The notes below the pieces were generated by a model, which saw only the letters and a list, made by a program, of their open reading frames with translations, was not told where the DNA came from and did not search any database. Both the position numbers and the translations under genes were made by a program. From NCBI RefSeq assembly GCF_003025595.1, contig NZ_PYMI01000003.1, positions 1 to 64,000 of the forward strand: a stretch of DNA of 64,000 nt. Direction: 5' to 3'. The stretch is from Photobacterium ganghwense (lineage in GTDB: Bacteria > Pseudomonadota > Gammaproteobacteria > Enterobacterales > Vibrionaceae). Shown here in pieces: positions 20,616 through 30,076 of this stretch (position 1 is its first letter; each line of letters opens with the position of its first letter).

Positions 20616-20939
20616 TCAGTCCGAAGTTGGCTGGTTTTCGGGCTGTGAGAGCGGAGACAGGTCGAGCAGGCGCAAGCGGAAAAACCGCTCGATGAGCACA
20701 GGGCGAAGCAGGTGGTAAGACAGCATGACCACAACCATGGCAATGAAAATATTCATGCCAGCGGCCATCATCAGCACCGGAGTGAAGAGCGTGATAAAGC
20801 CCAGTGCATACATCATGATATCGGTTTCATTGTGGGACAAGGCGCCGTGGCAGTGGGGACAGATAAAATAATCGTCGTACTGGCGGAGCGACGGCGCCGA
20901 AATCGGGTGGCGGCACTGAGGGCAATGCTGGGTATTCAA
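20616..20939 (-). CDS. Small zinc-ribbon membrane protein, unknown function
   Basis: 107 residues. The N-terminal zinc ribbon carries two CxxC knuckles (CPQCRHPIS and CPHCHGALS). Two hydrophobic segments follow (MMYALGFITLFTPVLMMAAG and IFIAMVVVMLSYHLL) and a short cytoplasmic tail. The arrangement suggests a small inner-membrane protein with a cytosolic metal-binding head. I do not recognise a family with known function. It is a single gene convergent with fadIJ. Confidence 0.7.
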   Translation of the reverse strand: MNTQHCPQCRHPISAPSLRQYDDYFICPHCHGALSHNETDIMMYALGFITLFTPVLMMAAGMNIFIAMVVVMLSYHLLRPVLIERFFRLRLLDLSPLSQPENQPTSD

Positions 20940-21201
20940 TGTGCTGTTCTCCAGGAATACTTGTTATAAACGTGTAGTGGGATATCCATATTCATCCTGT
21001 CCGGAAACGGTCGTGGTGTGGTACCCGCAAGCATAGTTACCATTTCTCCCGAACCGTTCCGCGCATTATGGAACTGACTTCACGTTAATAAGGCGGATTA
21101 GACTTCATAAAGATTAAGGAATGAACAACTGAAATCCGCTAAAACCCCGTCAAATTTGCGCAAAAACTAACAAAAGCTATCAATATCAAATGGATGCAAA
21201 T

Positions 21202-21237
21202 AAAAAGCCCTTCCCGGTTCTGATGCCGGAAAGGGCG
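21202..21237 (-). terminator. Terminator of the insulinase-type gene
   Basis: Minus strand GCCCTTTCCGG and CCGGGAAGGGC arms around a short loop, followed by TTTTTA. Confidence 0.85.
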
Positions 21238-21260
21238 ATGGCTGGCGCAGGAAACGCGGT

Positions 21261-24026
21261 TTAGCGGGCTTTCTTCTGGAACTTCTCAACAGAATCAATG
21301 GGTTTGCCAATCAACATCGGTTCCAGGTTACTGTGAGCCTGGCCCTGGCTGTGCATGACAATTCGGTTTGCAGTCCGTGGTTTCACCACTTCCACAATGA
21401 AGCGCACCATATCCGCGCGGGTAAGCTTGCTCAACTCCTGTGCCACTTTTTGCCGCTGGTTAAAAGCTTCATCTTTATTGCCGATGCTGACCCAAAAGCG
21501 CTGGGCACGGGCTCGCAGATTGGTATCAGGTTCAGAAATCTGGGCAATCAGCCCCTGCTTCGATGCCTGCCACTGCGCTTCATTGAGTTCCAGCAGCACC
21601 AGGGCAAACGCATTGGTAAACTCATCGATGGCTTCGAGCAACTGCGTGGGTGCCGCGACAGGGGATTGGATATACAGAATCAGTCCCGGATGACGATTAA
21701 GCGGCAGATTGGCGGTGCCAACCATATAACCCAGTTGCTGGCGGGTGCGCAGTTCATGGAAGAAGGTTGACGACATCAGATGATTGGCCAGGGTATAAAT
21801 CGCAATTTTGCGCGGATTCGTCTGGCGGGACTGGTAATACATCAGCAGCGCCGAATCGGCATGGTCACACTGAACCTCTTTGCGTAGGGTGCCGCAGTTG
21901 CCCAGTCTGACCAGCGGACGCTGAGATTCGCCATAAAGTTGATCGGTCACCCGGAATGCATCTTTCAGGATCTCGGCCAGTGCCAGCGCATCGGACTCCA
22001 GCCAGTCGCCGTAAATGAAGGTATCAATGTGCAGCTCGGCAAACATGGCTTCCACAAACGCCGGCAGCTCATCCACCGTAATGGTTTCCAGCGCTTCAAT
22101 CAGCACCGGATAAGGTGGGTTGTGTGGCTGCAGCAGGCCGGTCAGATCATTGAACAGCTGAGAGATCGGCTTATCCTGTGCGGCATTGCGCCAGTTACGC
22201 AGCATCTGTGCCTTGATGTTATTGAAGCGATCCTGGTTGAACTCCCGGTTGGCGAAGCGATCCAGCATCAGCTTCAATAGCAGCGGTTGCTTTTCGCTAA
22301 AGCCGGATAATTGCAGCGTGACGCCGCCCTGATGGGCATACAGGTTGTAAGACATTCCAGCAATTTCAGCCGGATAGGCCGTTTCATTGATGGCATCGAG
22401 CAACATTTCTACGCACAGGCGGGTTTTGACAATGTTGCGGGATGAGCTGACCGCATGCGGACTGTCAATGGCGACATAGACAATCCCTTTCGGCACGCGA
22501 AACTCGTGTTCCTGCTTGTACCACAGACGAAAGCCCGGCAGTTCCTGAATCAGTTGTGGCGGCTTGTCGGCACCCGGCTGCAGGGCATGCGGATCGAAAC
22601 GTTCACTCAGGAACGGGTTGGCTTCCGGTAACTGCATCGATGGATCCGTGTCGGGCTCACGCCATTGTGCCAGTTGCTTGTCGGTAAACGGTGTGACGCT
22701 GTACGGGGTGTGGTACCACTGGGCTACCCGGTCATACTCCAGGCCCTGAGCAACCAGCACCAGCCGCATGTTGTCCGGGGTCAGGAAGTCCAGCAGCTCC
22801 TGAATCAAAGCCGGTGCGTATTCCGCCATCATGTAATCGCCGTAGATGATATCTTCCGGGGCGTAGTGCAGCAGGTTCATCACCAGGTAGCTGGCGGTAT
22901 CGAGCGGACGGCTTTTTTCCTGATAGCGGAACGCCATCTCCAGCACCGCCCGTTTTTCCTGATAACGCCATTCATCCAGCCCGCGTTCGCGGATCAGGTT
23001 GATGTACTGAAACACTGCCGTCACGATATCGTCCACATGCTCCATCCCGTGTGGGGTCAGGTTCAGGCTAATGGTAAATTCGCGGAAGTTACTGCCGCTG
23101 ACTCCTCCGCCCGCCGCGAGGGTGTTAATCAGGCCGCTTTTTTTCAGTACGGACATCAGGCTGCCGGTGCCTTCATTTCCCAGCAGGTGAGCAATGTAGG
23201 AGAGCGGCTTCTGGCGGTAATAGCCGTCAACCGATGGCAACGCAAAGGACAGGGTCAGTTTGCGGACTTCCTTCAGCGGTTCAATGGCAATGAACTGGCG
23301 ACTTTCGTTGTCGGTCACCAGTGGCACCGGGATCGGTGTTTTTTGTCGGCCGTTATTGGGGATGTCACTGAAATAGGTGTGGGCAAAAGATGCCAGCTCA
23401 TCCAGAGATTGCGGGCCCAGCAGCACCAGCCCCATCAGATTGGCAGAGTAATGTTGCTGATAAAACTTCATCAGCTCCGTTCGGACCGGCTTGTTCTGGC
23501 GGTCTTCAAGTGTGGTGATGTCCCCGACCGAAAATTTGGCGAACGGGTGGGACGGATTCACGGTTTCTTTATGCACCTGATACAGGCGGCGAACATCGTC
23601 ACGCAGCTTGAGCTTGTACTCAGAATCGACGGCATTACGTTCTTTATCGACGGCATCTTCATTAAACAGCGGCGCGGTAAAAAACTGCCCGAAGCGATCC
23701 AGTCCTTCAGAAAAAGCATGGGGGCTGACTTCAAAAAAATAGGTGGTGTTTTCTGTCCCGGTCCAGGCATTGTTGCTGCCGCCGCTCTGGTTAATAAAGG
23801 TCTGAAACTCACCGACACGCGGGTATTTCTCGGTACCGAGAAACAGCATGTGCTCAAGAAAATGTGCCATGCCCTGGCGATCCAGGGGATCGTCAAAATG
23901 ACCGACTTTCACAGACAAGGCAGCAGCAGAACGTGGGGCTTCTTCATCATGTACCAGTAACACCTTCAGCGAATTCGGTAAGGTGAGATAGCGATACTGC
24001 TTAGGGTCATTGGGACTTGTGTGCAC
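21261..24026 (-). CDS. Insulinase (M16A, pitrilysin-type) zinc metallopeptidase
   Basis: 921-residue peptidase of the pitrilysin/insulin-degrading enzyme family, which degrades medium-sized peptides inside a closed chamber. The inverted zinc motif HxxEH is present in GMAHFLEHMLFLGTEKYP, and the third zinc ligand in ERNAVDSEYKLKLRDD. The SGGSNNAWTGTENTTYFFEV stretch is conserved. The four-domain length is complete. The N-terminus (MHTSPNDPKQYRYLTLPNSL) has no signal peptide, so this copy is probably cytosolic, unlike periplasmic E. coli PtrA. It is a monocistronic gene with a terminator directly behind. Confidence 0.92.
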   Translation of the reverse strand: MHTSPNDPKQYRYLTLPNSLKVLLVHDEEAPRSAAALSVKVGHFDDPLDRQGMAHFLEHMLFLGTEKYPRVGEFQTFINQSGGSNNAWTGTENTTYFFEVSPHAFSEGLDRFGQFFTAPLFNEDAVDKERNAVDSEYKLKLRDDVRRLYQVHKETVNPSHPFAKFSVGDITTLEDRQNKPVRTELMKFYQQHYSANLMGLVLLGPQSLDELASFAHTYFSDIPNNGRQKTPIPVPLVTDNESRQFIAIEPLKEVRKLTLSFALPSVDGYYRQKPLSYIAHLLGNEGTGSLMSVLKKSGLINTLAAGGGVSGSNFREFTISLNLTPHGMEHVDDIVTAVFQYINLIRERGLDEWRYQEKRAVLEMAFRYQEKSRPLDTASYLVMNLLHYAPEDIIYGDYMMAEYAPALIQELLDFLTPDNMRLVLVAQGLEYDRVAQWYHTPYSVTPFTDKQLAQWREPDTDPSMQLPEANPFLSERFDPHALQPGADKPPQLIQELPGFRLWYKQEHEFRVPKGIVYVAIDSPHAVSSSRNIVKTRLCVEMLLDAINETAYPAEIAGMSYNLYAHQGGVTLQLSGFSEKQPLLLKLMLDRFANREFNQDRFNNIKAQMLRNWRNAAQDKPISQLFNDLTGLLQPHNPPYPVLIEALETITVDELPAFVEAMFAELHIDTFIYGDWLESDALALAEILKDAFRVTDQLYGESQRPLVRLGNCGTLRKEVQCDHADSALLMYYQSRQTNPRKIAIYTLANHLMSSTFFHELRTRQQLGYMVGTANLPLNRHPGLILYIQSPVAAPTQLLEAIDEFTNAFALVLLELNEAQWQASKQGLIAQISEPDTNLRARAQRFWVSIGNKDEAFNQRQKVAQELSKLTRADMVRFIVEVVKPRTANRIVMHSQGQAHSNLEPMLIGKPIDSVEKFQKKAR

Positions 24027-24415
24027 GGGGAGCGCCTATTTTTCTGAGGGGAAGTAAAGTAATTATGACGCTCAATAGAGGTGCTGGCAAATGAATCCCA
24101 GGTTAATGGGTGAAGAAACAAAAGCTTAGTTGCACTGGGGTTATACGGGGTTCTCTGGGTTTCCAGACTTCTTGTGGACGCGGGGATAACCGAGATCACG
24201 TATCGCTCATGCTGTGATGAGAATGTCTGTTTTCGCTGAGGGGTTCTTGCTAGCATAGTCGCAGGTAACCGGAGCGAGTGTCAGCACAGGCGGACAGTGC
24301 CCCGGGACCGGATAAGAAGCCTGATTGATCGATTCCACAGAGCCACCAGTAATGACAATTAAAGTGCCGGGGAGTGTCGCCACTGCCGGGAATCGACCGT
24401 ACTAATGGAAGAATT
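24027..24415. other. Divergent intergenic region, insulinase gene / sixA
   Basis: About 390 bp between two divergent genes. It should hold both promoters, but nothing more specific was recognised. Confidence 0.4.
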
Positions 24416-24889
24416 ATGCGAATTTATATCATGCGTCACGGGGAAGCGGAGACATTCGCTTCGTCTGACGCCGAGCGGTCGCTGACCGAACGTGGTGAGC
24501 GACTGTCAGCGCAAATGGCTGAACAGCTTGCGCCTCAGCTGACAACTGGCCTGGATCTGGTCTGGGTCAGCCCGTACCTGCGTGCGCAGCAGACCTGGCA
24601 GGCGATGGCATCAGCGTTGCCTGAGCCGAAACGTTTGATGGACGTGGAGGAAATCACGCCGTACGGTGACGCTGAGCATGTGGCCGCCTACCTCAAAGCC
24701 ATGATCACAATTGAGCAGCCGGAGACAGTATTGCTGGTGTCTCACCTGCCATTAGTGGGCTACCTGACCGCAGAGCTGGTGGCCGGCATGCAGCCGCCAA
24801 TGTTTATTACCTCCTCAATCATCGCGATCGATTTTCTGCCGGAAACCGATGCTGGTGAGTTTTTGTGGCAAGCCAACCCTGAAGGTTAA
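24416..24889 (+). CDS. sixA: Phosphohistidine phosphatase SixA
   Basis: 157-residue histidine phosphatase that removes phosphate from phosphohistidine proteins; the E. coli enzyme acts on the nitrogen PTS and ArcB-type HPt domains. The catalytic RHG motif is at the extreme N-terminus (MRIYIMRHGEAE). The second histidine is in LLVSHLPLVGYLTAELV. The ATG at 24416 is chosen because it begins the canonical MRIYIMRHG; in-frame sequence upstream is not conserved. In enterics sixA sits next to fadJ, and here the two are about 4 kb apart with the peptidase gene between. Confidence 0.93.
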   Translation: MRIYIMRHGEAETFASSDAERSLTERGERLSAQMAEQLAPQLTTGLDLVWVSPYLRAQQTWQAMASALPEPKRLMDVEEITPYGDAEHVAAYLKAMITIEQPETVLLVSHLPLVGYLTAELVAGMQPPMFITSSIIAIDFLPETDAGEFLWQANPEG

Positions 24890-24985
24890 TGGCTCAGTCG
24901 GTATCCGGTTATTTTCCTCAAGTTTTTCAGCCGGATGCCGATAGCTCTTTCTATTAGAGCCATCATTTCCTGATTACAAACCACC

Positions 24986-25345
24986 ATGAAAATAAAACCA
25001 TCTTTGATTTTGGGGACTGTGTTGTTAGCAGGTTGTGCTAACACGTCCTCGGGGCCGGGGATTCACGCAAATGGCGCCATTAAATGGGCCAATGGTGTGA
25101 CCGAAGAAATGCACATTTCAGCGTCAGGCAGCAGTCTGACCTTTGCCGCCCCACCGAGCCTGTTCCGTTCCGAAGGCATTGCCATTTTTTCCCGGATTGA
25201 CAGCGCCCGAAACGGTAACTGCGAGCATTATTACAGTGAGCAGGCGATGAAAACCCGAATGCAGATTTGTGATAACGGGGAAGTGGTGTTGATTGTGGAA
25301 GGCAAAGTGGCGAACGTCGGAGCCATGGCGCGCTACACTTATTAA
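24986..25345 (+). CDS. Small putative lipoprotein
   Basis: 119 residues beginning MKIKPSLILGTVLLAGCANT, a lipoprotein signal peptide with lipobox LLAGC. The mature part is rich in small beta-strand-like stretches (GAIKWANGVTEEMHIS, NGEVVLIVEGKVANVG) and contains two further cysteines (NCEHYY, MQICDNG) that could form a disulphide. It is not recognised as a known family. It stands between sixA and the convergent smrB. Confidence 0.65.
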   Translation: MKIKPSLILGTVLLAGCANTSSGPGIHANGAIKWANGVTEEMHISASGSSLTFAAPPSLFRSEGIAIFSRIDSARNGNCEHYYSEQAMKTRMQICDNGEVVLIVEGKVANVGAMARYTY

Positions 25346-25519
25346 CGAGTTACACCTATTAACCGCGCTACACTTACCTAACCAATATTTTGTGGGCTTG
25401 GAGCGTTTAATAGCCCGTCATGCTTAATATGGATAGGAGAGATGAGGGCAAGGCAAGGGGCAAACCTTACCTTGTGGCTCCTTGGCGGCGAAATCCTGCT
25501 GAGCAAAGGCAGAAGAGGG

Positions 25520-26050
25520 CTATTTTTCCGGAATATCCAGCAGGACCAGCAGGGCACCATCGCCCCCAAATTCCAGCGGGGCCTGATGAAATGCCAGAAC
25601 ATCGGGATGCTGGGCGAGCCAAAGTGGCGTTTTTTGTTTCAAAATGTGTTTGCCAATCCCGTGCATCACGCAACAGCAGGTGATGTCTTCTTTCAGACAC
25701 GCAGCTATCATGGCAGCAAGTTCGCGTTTGGCTTCCCGCTGTGTCATGCCATGCATATCAAGGTACATGTCCGGAACATAGACGCCGCGGCGGAGTTTTT
25801 TGACTTCGTATTTAGACACCCCTGTACGGGCATAATGGGTCGGCCCGTTTTCATTCAGGTGCGGTTCGAACTCATCGGAAAAATAAAATTCGTGATTTTG
25901 TGCTTCTTTTGTAGAGACTTTCGGCGTATCCGACTTTGTGATCTGTCGGCGTGGCGCGATTATGGTATCATTTGATATCTTTTTTACGCCCTTAACCGCT
26001 TCCTGGAAGAGTGCAAAATCGTCATCCAGGTTAAAATCTTTTTTGCTCAT
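25520..26050 (-). CDS. smrB: SmrB, Smr-domain ribosome rescue endonuclease
   Basis: 176 residues with a disordered N-terminus and a C-terminal Smr domain. The LDxHG motif appears as YLDMHGMTQREAKREL and the GxG motif as CVMHGIGKHILKQKTPLWL. In E. coli SmrB cuts mRNA between collided ribosomes to start rescue. As in E. coli, it lies divergent from prmB (start codons about 53 bp apart), which supports the identity. Confidence 0.93.
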   Translation of the reverse strand: MSKKDFNLDDDFALFQEAVKGVKKISNDTIIAPRRQITKSDTPKVSTKEAQNHEFYFSDEFEPHLNENGPTHYARTGVSKYEVKKLRRGVYVPDMYLDMHGMTQREAKRELAAMIAACLKEDITCCCVMHGIGKHILKQKTPLWLAQHPDVLAFHQAPLEFGGDGALLVLLDIPEK

Positions 26051-26103
26051 ACTGAATTTCCAACAACTTTATAGCGGTATTGTAGCGCCATTCGGAGGCT
26101 ATT

Positions 26104-27036
26104 TTGGATAAGATTTTTGTCGACGAAGCCGTCAACGAATTACACACATTGCAGGACATGCTACGTTGGACGGTCAGCCGTTTCAATGCTGCTGGTCTTT
26201 TTTACGGTCATGGTACCGATAACGCCTGGGATGAAGCGGTGCAGCTGGTGCTGCCTACGCTTTACCTGCCACTGGATATTCCGTCGGAAGTCCGCTTTTC
26301 CCGCCTGACAAGCAGTGAACGTCACCGTATTGTTGAGCGTGTGATCCGCCGTATTAACGAGCGGACACCGGTCGCTTACCTGACGAACAAAGCCTGGTTC
26401 TGCGGCATGGAGTTCTTCGTGGATGAGCGTGTGCTGGTGCCGCGTTCGCCAATCGGTGAACTGATCGAAAACCACTTCGAACCGTTCCTGAAAGAACGTC
26501 CGACCCGCATTATGGACCTGTGCACCGGTTCCGGCTGTATTGGTATTGCCTGTGCGCACATGTTCCCGGAAGCGGAAGTTGATATTGTTGATATTTCAAC
26601 TGACGCGCTGGCGGTGGCAGAACAAAACATTCAGGATCACGGCCTGGAGCAGCAAGTAATCCCACTTCGTTCGGATCTGCTGCGTGATGTACCAAAAGAC
26701 AAATACGACCTGATCGTGACGAACCCACCTTACGTGGATCAGGAAGACATGGATAACCTGCCGGAAGAATTCCGTCATGAACCGGAGCTGGGTCTGGCGG
26801 CCGGTACTGACGGCCTGAAACTGGTGCGTCGTATTCTGGCAAATGCGCCGGATTACCTGAAAGATGACGGTATTCTGATTTGTGAAGTAGGTAATTCCAT
26901 GATCCATATGGAAGAGCAGTACCCGCATATTCCGTTTACCTGGATCGAATTTGAAAACGGCGGCCACGGTGTGTTCATGATGACCCGTGATGAACTGCTG
27001 GCCTGTAAAGACGATTTCTCGCTTTACCGCGACTAA
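26104..27036 (+). CDS. prmB: Ribosomal protein L3 glutamine methyltransferase PrmB
   Basis: 310-residue SAM-dependent methyltransferase that methylates a glutamine of ribosomal protein L3. The SAM-binding motif is in [20 protein letters not shown], and the catalytic NPPY motif is in [20 protein letters not shown]. It begins with TTG at 26104 ([19 protein letters not shown]), the conserved N-terminus of the family, with GGAG about nine bases upstream. aroC, its usual neighbour downstream, has moved to 9.4 kb. Confidence 0.95.
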   Translation: MDKIFVDEAVNELHTLQDMLRWTVSRFNAAGLFYGHGTDNAWDEAVQLVLPTLYLPLDIPSEVRFSRLTSSERHRIVERVIRRINERTPVAYLTNKAWFCGMEFFVDERVLVPRSPIGELIENHFEPFLKERPTRIMDLCTGSGCIGIACAHMFPEAEVDIVDISTDALAVAEQNIQDHGLEQQVIPLRSDLLRDVPKDKYDLIVTNPPYVDQEDMDNLPEEFRHEPELGLAAGTDGLKLVRRILANAPDYLKDDGILICEVGNSMIHMEEQYPHIPFTWIEFENGGHGVFMMTRDELLACKDDFSLYRD

Positions 27037-27056
27037 TTGGTCTGGTTTACGCAATA

Positions 27057-27088
27057 AAAAAACCGAAGCACTGGCTTCGGTTTTTTTA
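27057..27088 (+). terminator. Terminator after prmB
   Basis: AACCGAAG-CACTGG-CTTCGGTT hairpin with flanking A and T runs. Confidence 0.9.
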
Positions 27089-27165
27089 TTTGATTCGGTG
27101 GTGAAAGGAGCGCGTTTGATCGCTTTTTTCACCGGGGAAGGCATTTTATGCCCGTCCGGCCGGTT

Positions 27166-27864
27166 TTAGGCCTGACCCGAACTCTGCTTGCGTTCCAACT
27201 CGGCCATAATGGCTGCCTGGTTAGTCTGGTACTCATCAAGACCGGCTTTACGCAGATCGCATGACGGGCACTGGCCGCAGCCATCACCAATAATGCCGTT
27301 GTAGCAGGTCAGGGTTTTCTCACGTACAAAATTCAGTTGGCTGTACTGGTCGGCCAGCGCCCAGGTTTCAGCTTTATTCAGCCACATCAGCGGCGTTTCG
27401 ATGCGCAACGGACGATCCATACCCAGCACCAGAGACTGGTTAAGGGATTTCACAAACTCATCACGGCAGTCCGGGTAACCGGAAAAATCGGTTTCACACA
27501 CCCCGGTGATTACTGCTTCGGCGCCGATTTGGTAAGCATAAATGCCTGCCAGCGTCAGAAACAGGATATTGCGGCCCGGTACAAACGAGTTTGGCAGTCC
27601 GTTGGCCTGCAGTTCATGAGAGACTGGAATGTTATCGCGTGTCAGTGAACTGATCGCCAGCTCATTCAGCAAGCCGACATCCATCACTTTGTGGGCGGTG
27701 ACACCCAGCTCACGGCAGACAGATTCTGCCACTTCAATTTCCAGTTTATGGCGCTGACCATAATCAAAGGTCAGGCAGTGGACTTCATCGTATTGGGCCA
27801 TGGCCTGGATCAGGCAGGTCGTGGAATCTTGACCGCCACTAAATACAACTACGGCTTTGCGCAT
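27166..27864 (-). CDS. queC: 7-cyano-7-deazaguanine synthase QueC
   Basis: 232-residue ATP-dependent enzyme converting 7-carboxy-7-deazaguanine to preQ0 in queuosine biosynthesis. The PP-loop motif [10 protein letters not shown] is at residues 9-18, with the [15 protein letters not shown] stretch in the middle. The four zinc-ligand cysteines lie at the C-terminus ([16 protein letters not shown]). I looked at the region upstream for a preQ1 riboswitch and saw none. Confidence 0.96.
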   Translation of the reverse strand: MRKAVVVFSGGQDSTTCLIQAMAQYDEVHCLTFDYGQRHKLEIEVAESVCRELGVTAHKVMDVGLLNELAISSLTRDNIPVSHELQANGLPNSFVPGRNILFLTLAGIYAYQIGAEAVITGVCETDFSGYPDCRDEFVKSLNQSLVLGMDRPLRIETPLMWLNKAETWALADQYSQLNFVREKTLTCYNGIIGDGCGQCPSCDLRKAGLDEYQTNQAAIMAELERKQSSGQA

Positions 27865-28030
27865 GTCTATTTCCTATTTCAGATTCTTACCGAAAAACAG
27901 TCGGTAGGTGCTATCAACAAGATAGACCAACAGCAGGTTCTCTATTGGCATCGCCATGCTACCGTAGAGGCTGGCTTGAGGAAAGAGGAAAGAAACCGGT
28001 AAGGTGCTGGCAAACCGTGCCGTTTGATAA

Positions 28031-28060
28031 CAAAAAGTCAGCCGCAGGGGCTGACTTTTG
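28031..28060 (-). terminator. Terminator of the cysteine desulfhydrase-like gene
   Basis: Minus strand AAAGTCAGCC-CCTGC-GGCTGACTTT hairpin followed by Ts. Confidence 0.88.
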
Positions 28061-28110
28061 AGTGAGGTTTATCGCATGTCAGCGATGGTGCGAATGCAGT
28101 GGCCGTGGAT

Positions 28111-29178
28111 TTAAATCAGCTGACCGGTCTGTTCAAATTGCTCCAGCTGCGCCAGATAGCCTGAGATGTCACCGATATGTTCCCGGACCCACTCGCTGTT
28201 GAAGTAGGTATCAAGGTAGCGTTCACCACTGTCACACAGCAAGGTCACGATCGAGCCGGTTTCGCCCCGTGCTTTCATTTCGCACGCCAGCTGCAATACC
28301 CCGTACAGGTTTGTGCCGGTAGAGGCACCGGCTTTACGACCCAGCAGTTTCTCCAGCCAGTGTACGGTAGCAATACTGGCGGCATCCGGAATAGTGCGCA
28401 TTTCATCCACCACATCCGGAATAAAGCTCGGTTCCACCCGAGGGCGCCCGATACCTTCAATGCGGCTGCCAGTGGTGCCTTTCAGGGACAGATCACGAGT
28501 CCGGTAATACTGATGGAAAACCGAGTTTTCCGGATCCACCACACACAGTTGAGTCGGTTGTTTCTGGTAGCGCAGGTAACGGCCAATGGTCGCCGAAGTA
28601 CCGCCGGTCCCCGGGCTCATCACAATCCAGCTTGGCACCGGGTGCTCTTCCAGTTTCATCTGCTCAAAAATACTGTTGGCGATATTGTTGTTCCCGCGCC
28701 AGTCAGTGGCACGTTCGGCATAAGTGAACTGATCCATGTAATGGCCGTTCAGCTCCTCAGCCAGGCGGCGTGATTCATCGTAAATCTCGCAAGGATTGTC
28801 GACGAAATGCGCTTTACCGCCGTAAAACTCGATCTGCTCAATTTTCTTACGGGCAGTACGGCGTGGCACCACTGCAATAAAAGGTAGGCCCAGCAGGCGG
28901 GCAAAATATGCCTCAGAAACGGCTGTGCTACCGGAAGATGACTCAATGATTGGCGTATCTTTGCCAATCCAGCCATTGCACAGCGCGTACAGGAACAGCG
29001 AGCGTGCCAGACGGTGTTTCAAACTGCCGGTCGGATGCGTGCTTTCATCTTTCAGGTAAATATCAATGCCTTCCAGAACAGGCAGTTCCAGTTTAATGAG
29101 GTGGGTATCAGCCGAGCGCTGAAAATCCGCTTCAATTTTACGGATGGCGGTGCTGATCCATTGGGCATCGTTACGCAT
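28111..29178 (-). CDS. PLP-dependent cysteine desulfhydrase-like enzyme (Cds1 type)
   Basis: About 355-residue fold-type II PLP enzyme related to cysteine synthases. The PLP lysine is in [19 protein letters not shown], the substrate loop in [20 protein letters not shown], and the phosphate-binding loop in [15 protein letters not shown]. It resembles the Cds1 group (actinobacterial and fungal L-cysteine desulfhydrase) more than CysK/CysM. It is divergent from a DecR-like cysteine sensor, which fits a cysteine-detoxifying enzyme releasing sulfide, pyruvate and ammonia. The function is therefore inferred from family plus context. The start at 29178 is preferred because AAGGA lies at the right distance; a longer form from 29226 is possible. 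Confidence 0.78.
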   Translation of the reverse strand: MRNDAQWISTAIRKIEADFQRSADTHLIKLELPVLEGIDIYLKDESTHPTGSLKHRLARSLFLYALCNGWIGKDTPIIESSSGSTAVSEAYFARLLGLPFIAVVPRRTARKKIEQIEFYGGKAHFVDNPCEIYDESRRLAEELNGHYMDQFTYAERATDWRGNNNIANSIFEQMKLEEHPVPSWIVMSPGTGGTSATIGRYLRYQKQPTQLCVVDPENSVFHQYYRTRDLSLKGTTGSRIEGIGRPRVEPSFIPDVVDEMRTIPDAASIATVHWLEKLLGRKAGASTGTNLYGVLQLACEMKARGETGSIVTLLCDSGERYLDTYFNSEWVREHIGDISGYLAQLEQFEQTGQLI

Positions 29179-29245
29179 GGGGGAATCCTTCTGACTACGC
29201 GGGTCTACTGCAATTGATATAGTCATAATCTAATCCCAAAACAGG

Positions 29246-29300
29246 AAAAATTCTTTGCTATATTTACTCTAAAAATGCTATCAAAGAGAAAATTTTTCTA
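29246..29300. promoter_or_regulatory. Candidate DecR/Lrp-type operator in the divergent promoter
   Basis: An inverted repeat joins AAAAATTCTTTG with CAAAGAGAAAATTTTT, with an AT-rich centre, lying between the two divergent start codons. This fits AT-rich binding by Lrp/AsnC family proteins; the assignment is inferred. Confidence 0.45.
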
Positions 29301-29314
29301 TCTAACTTATTTTT

Positions 29315-29788
29315 ATGAGTAAAGTATTACCTTCTCTGGATGAAACCGATCGTACCTTGCTCCGAATGCTGCAAGATGACAGCACATTATCACTGGCGGA
29401 ACTGGCAGAAGCTGTGAATCTGACCACGACTCCTTGCTGGAAACGGCTGCGCAGGCTGGAGGAAAACGGCGTATTGCGGCAGCGGGTTGCTCTGCTGGAT
29501 CCGGCCAAGCTCGGCTTGTCCTTCACCGCGTTCGTGCAAATCAAAACCAGTAACCATTCCAGGGAGTGGTATCACTGTTTTGTAGAGACGGTTACGGAAT
29601 TTCCTGAAGTGACCGAGTTCTACCGTATGGCCGGTGATTACGATTATCTGATGAAGGTGCAGGTGGCTGATATGGCCGCGTTTGATCAGTTTTACAAGAA
29701 GCTGGTAAACAGTATTGAGGGGCTGACCAAAGTGACCTCGACATTTGCGATGGAGCCGTTGAAATATACGACTGCTTTGCCGCTTTAA
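29315..29788 (+). CDS. decR: DecR-like Lrp/AsnC family cysteine-responsive regulator
   Basis: 157 residues with an N-terminal helix-turn-helix ([20 protein letters not shown]) and a C-terminal RAM ligand-binding domain. The stretches [20 protein letters not shown] and [16 protein letters not shown] follow E. coli DecR (YbaO) nearly residue by residue. E. coli DecR activates cysteine detoxification. As in E. coli, the gene directly precedes mdlA. Here it is also divergent from a desulfhydrase-like gene, which is its likely target. Confidence 0.9.
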   Translation: MSKVLPSLDETDRTLLRMLQDDSTLSLAELAEAVNLTTTPCWKRLRRLEENGVLRQRVALLDPAKLGLSFTAFVQIKTSNHSREWYHCFVETVTEFPEVTEFYRMAGDYDYLMKVQVADMAAFDQFYKKLVNSIEGLTKVTSTFAMEPLKYTTALPL

Positions 29789-30076
29789 TCCCCTGTACAA
29801 AAAAGCATATTCGCCCTGTTTTCTATAAGATTGCAGCCAATCGCAGGGTTTTTTATAAACAGCACTCTAGTTGGTTGAATTATATCCGTTTTCTCAGATA
29901 ATAATTCTGTTCTCATTGTGTTTTCTTACAGTGTGCCGGCTTTCTTCGTCGGCCCTTCTTTACGCAGTGCATGGATGCGTATCTCGTCTTCTGAGTTTGT
30001 CTTACAGGGCAATTGCTGCTCTGACCAACTTTGATTCATCATAAATGAAGGCATTGCCTGTTTCTGTGGAGGGACT

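Noticed and set aside
27865..28030. PreQ1 riboswitch upstream of queC.
   Set aside because: No preQ1 pseudoknot signature could be seen in the leader.
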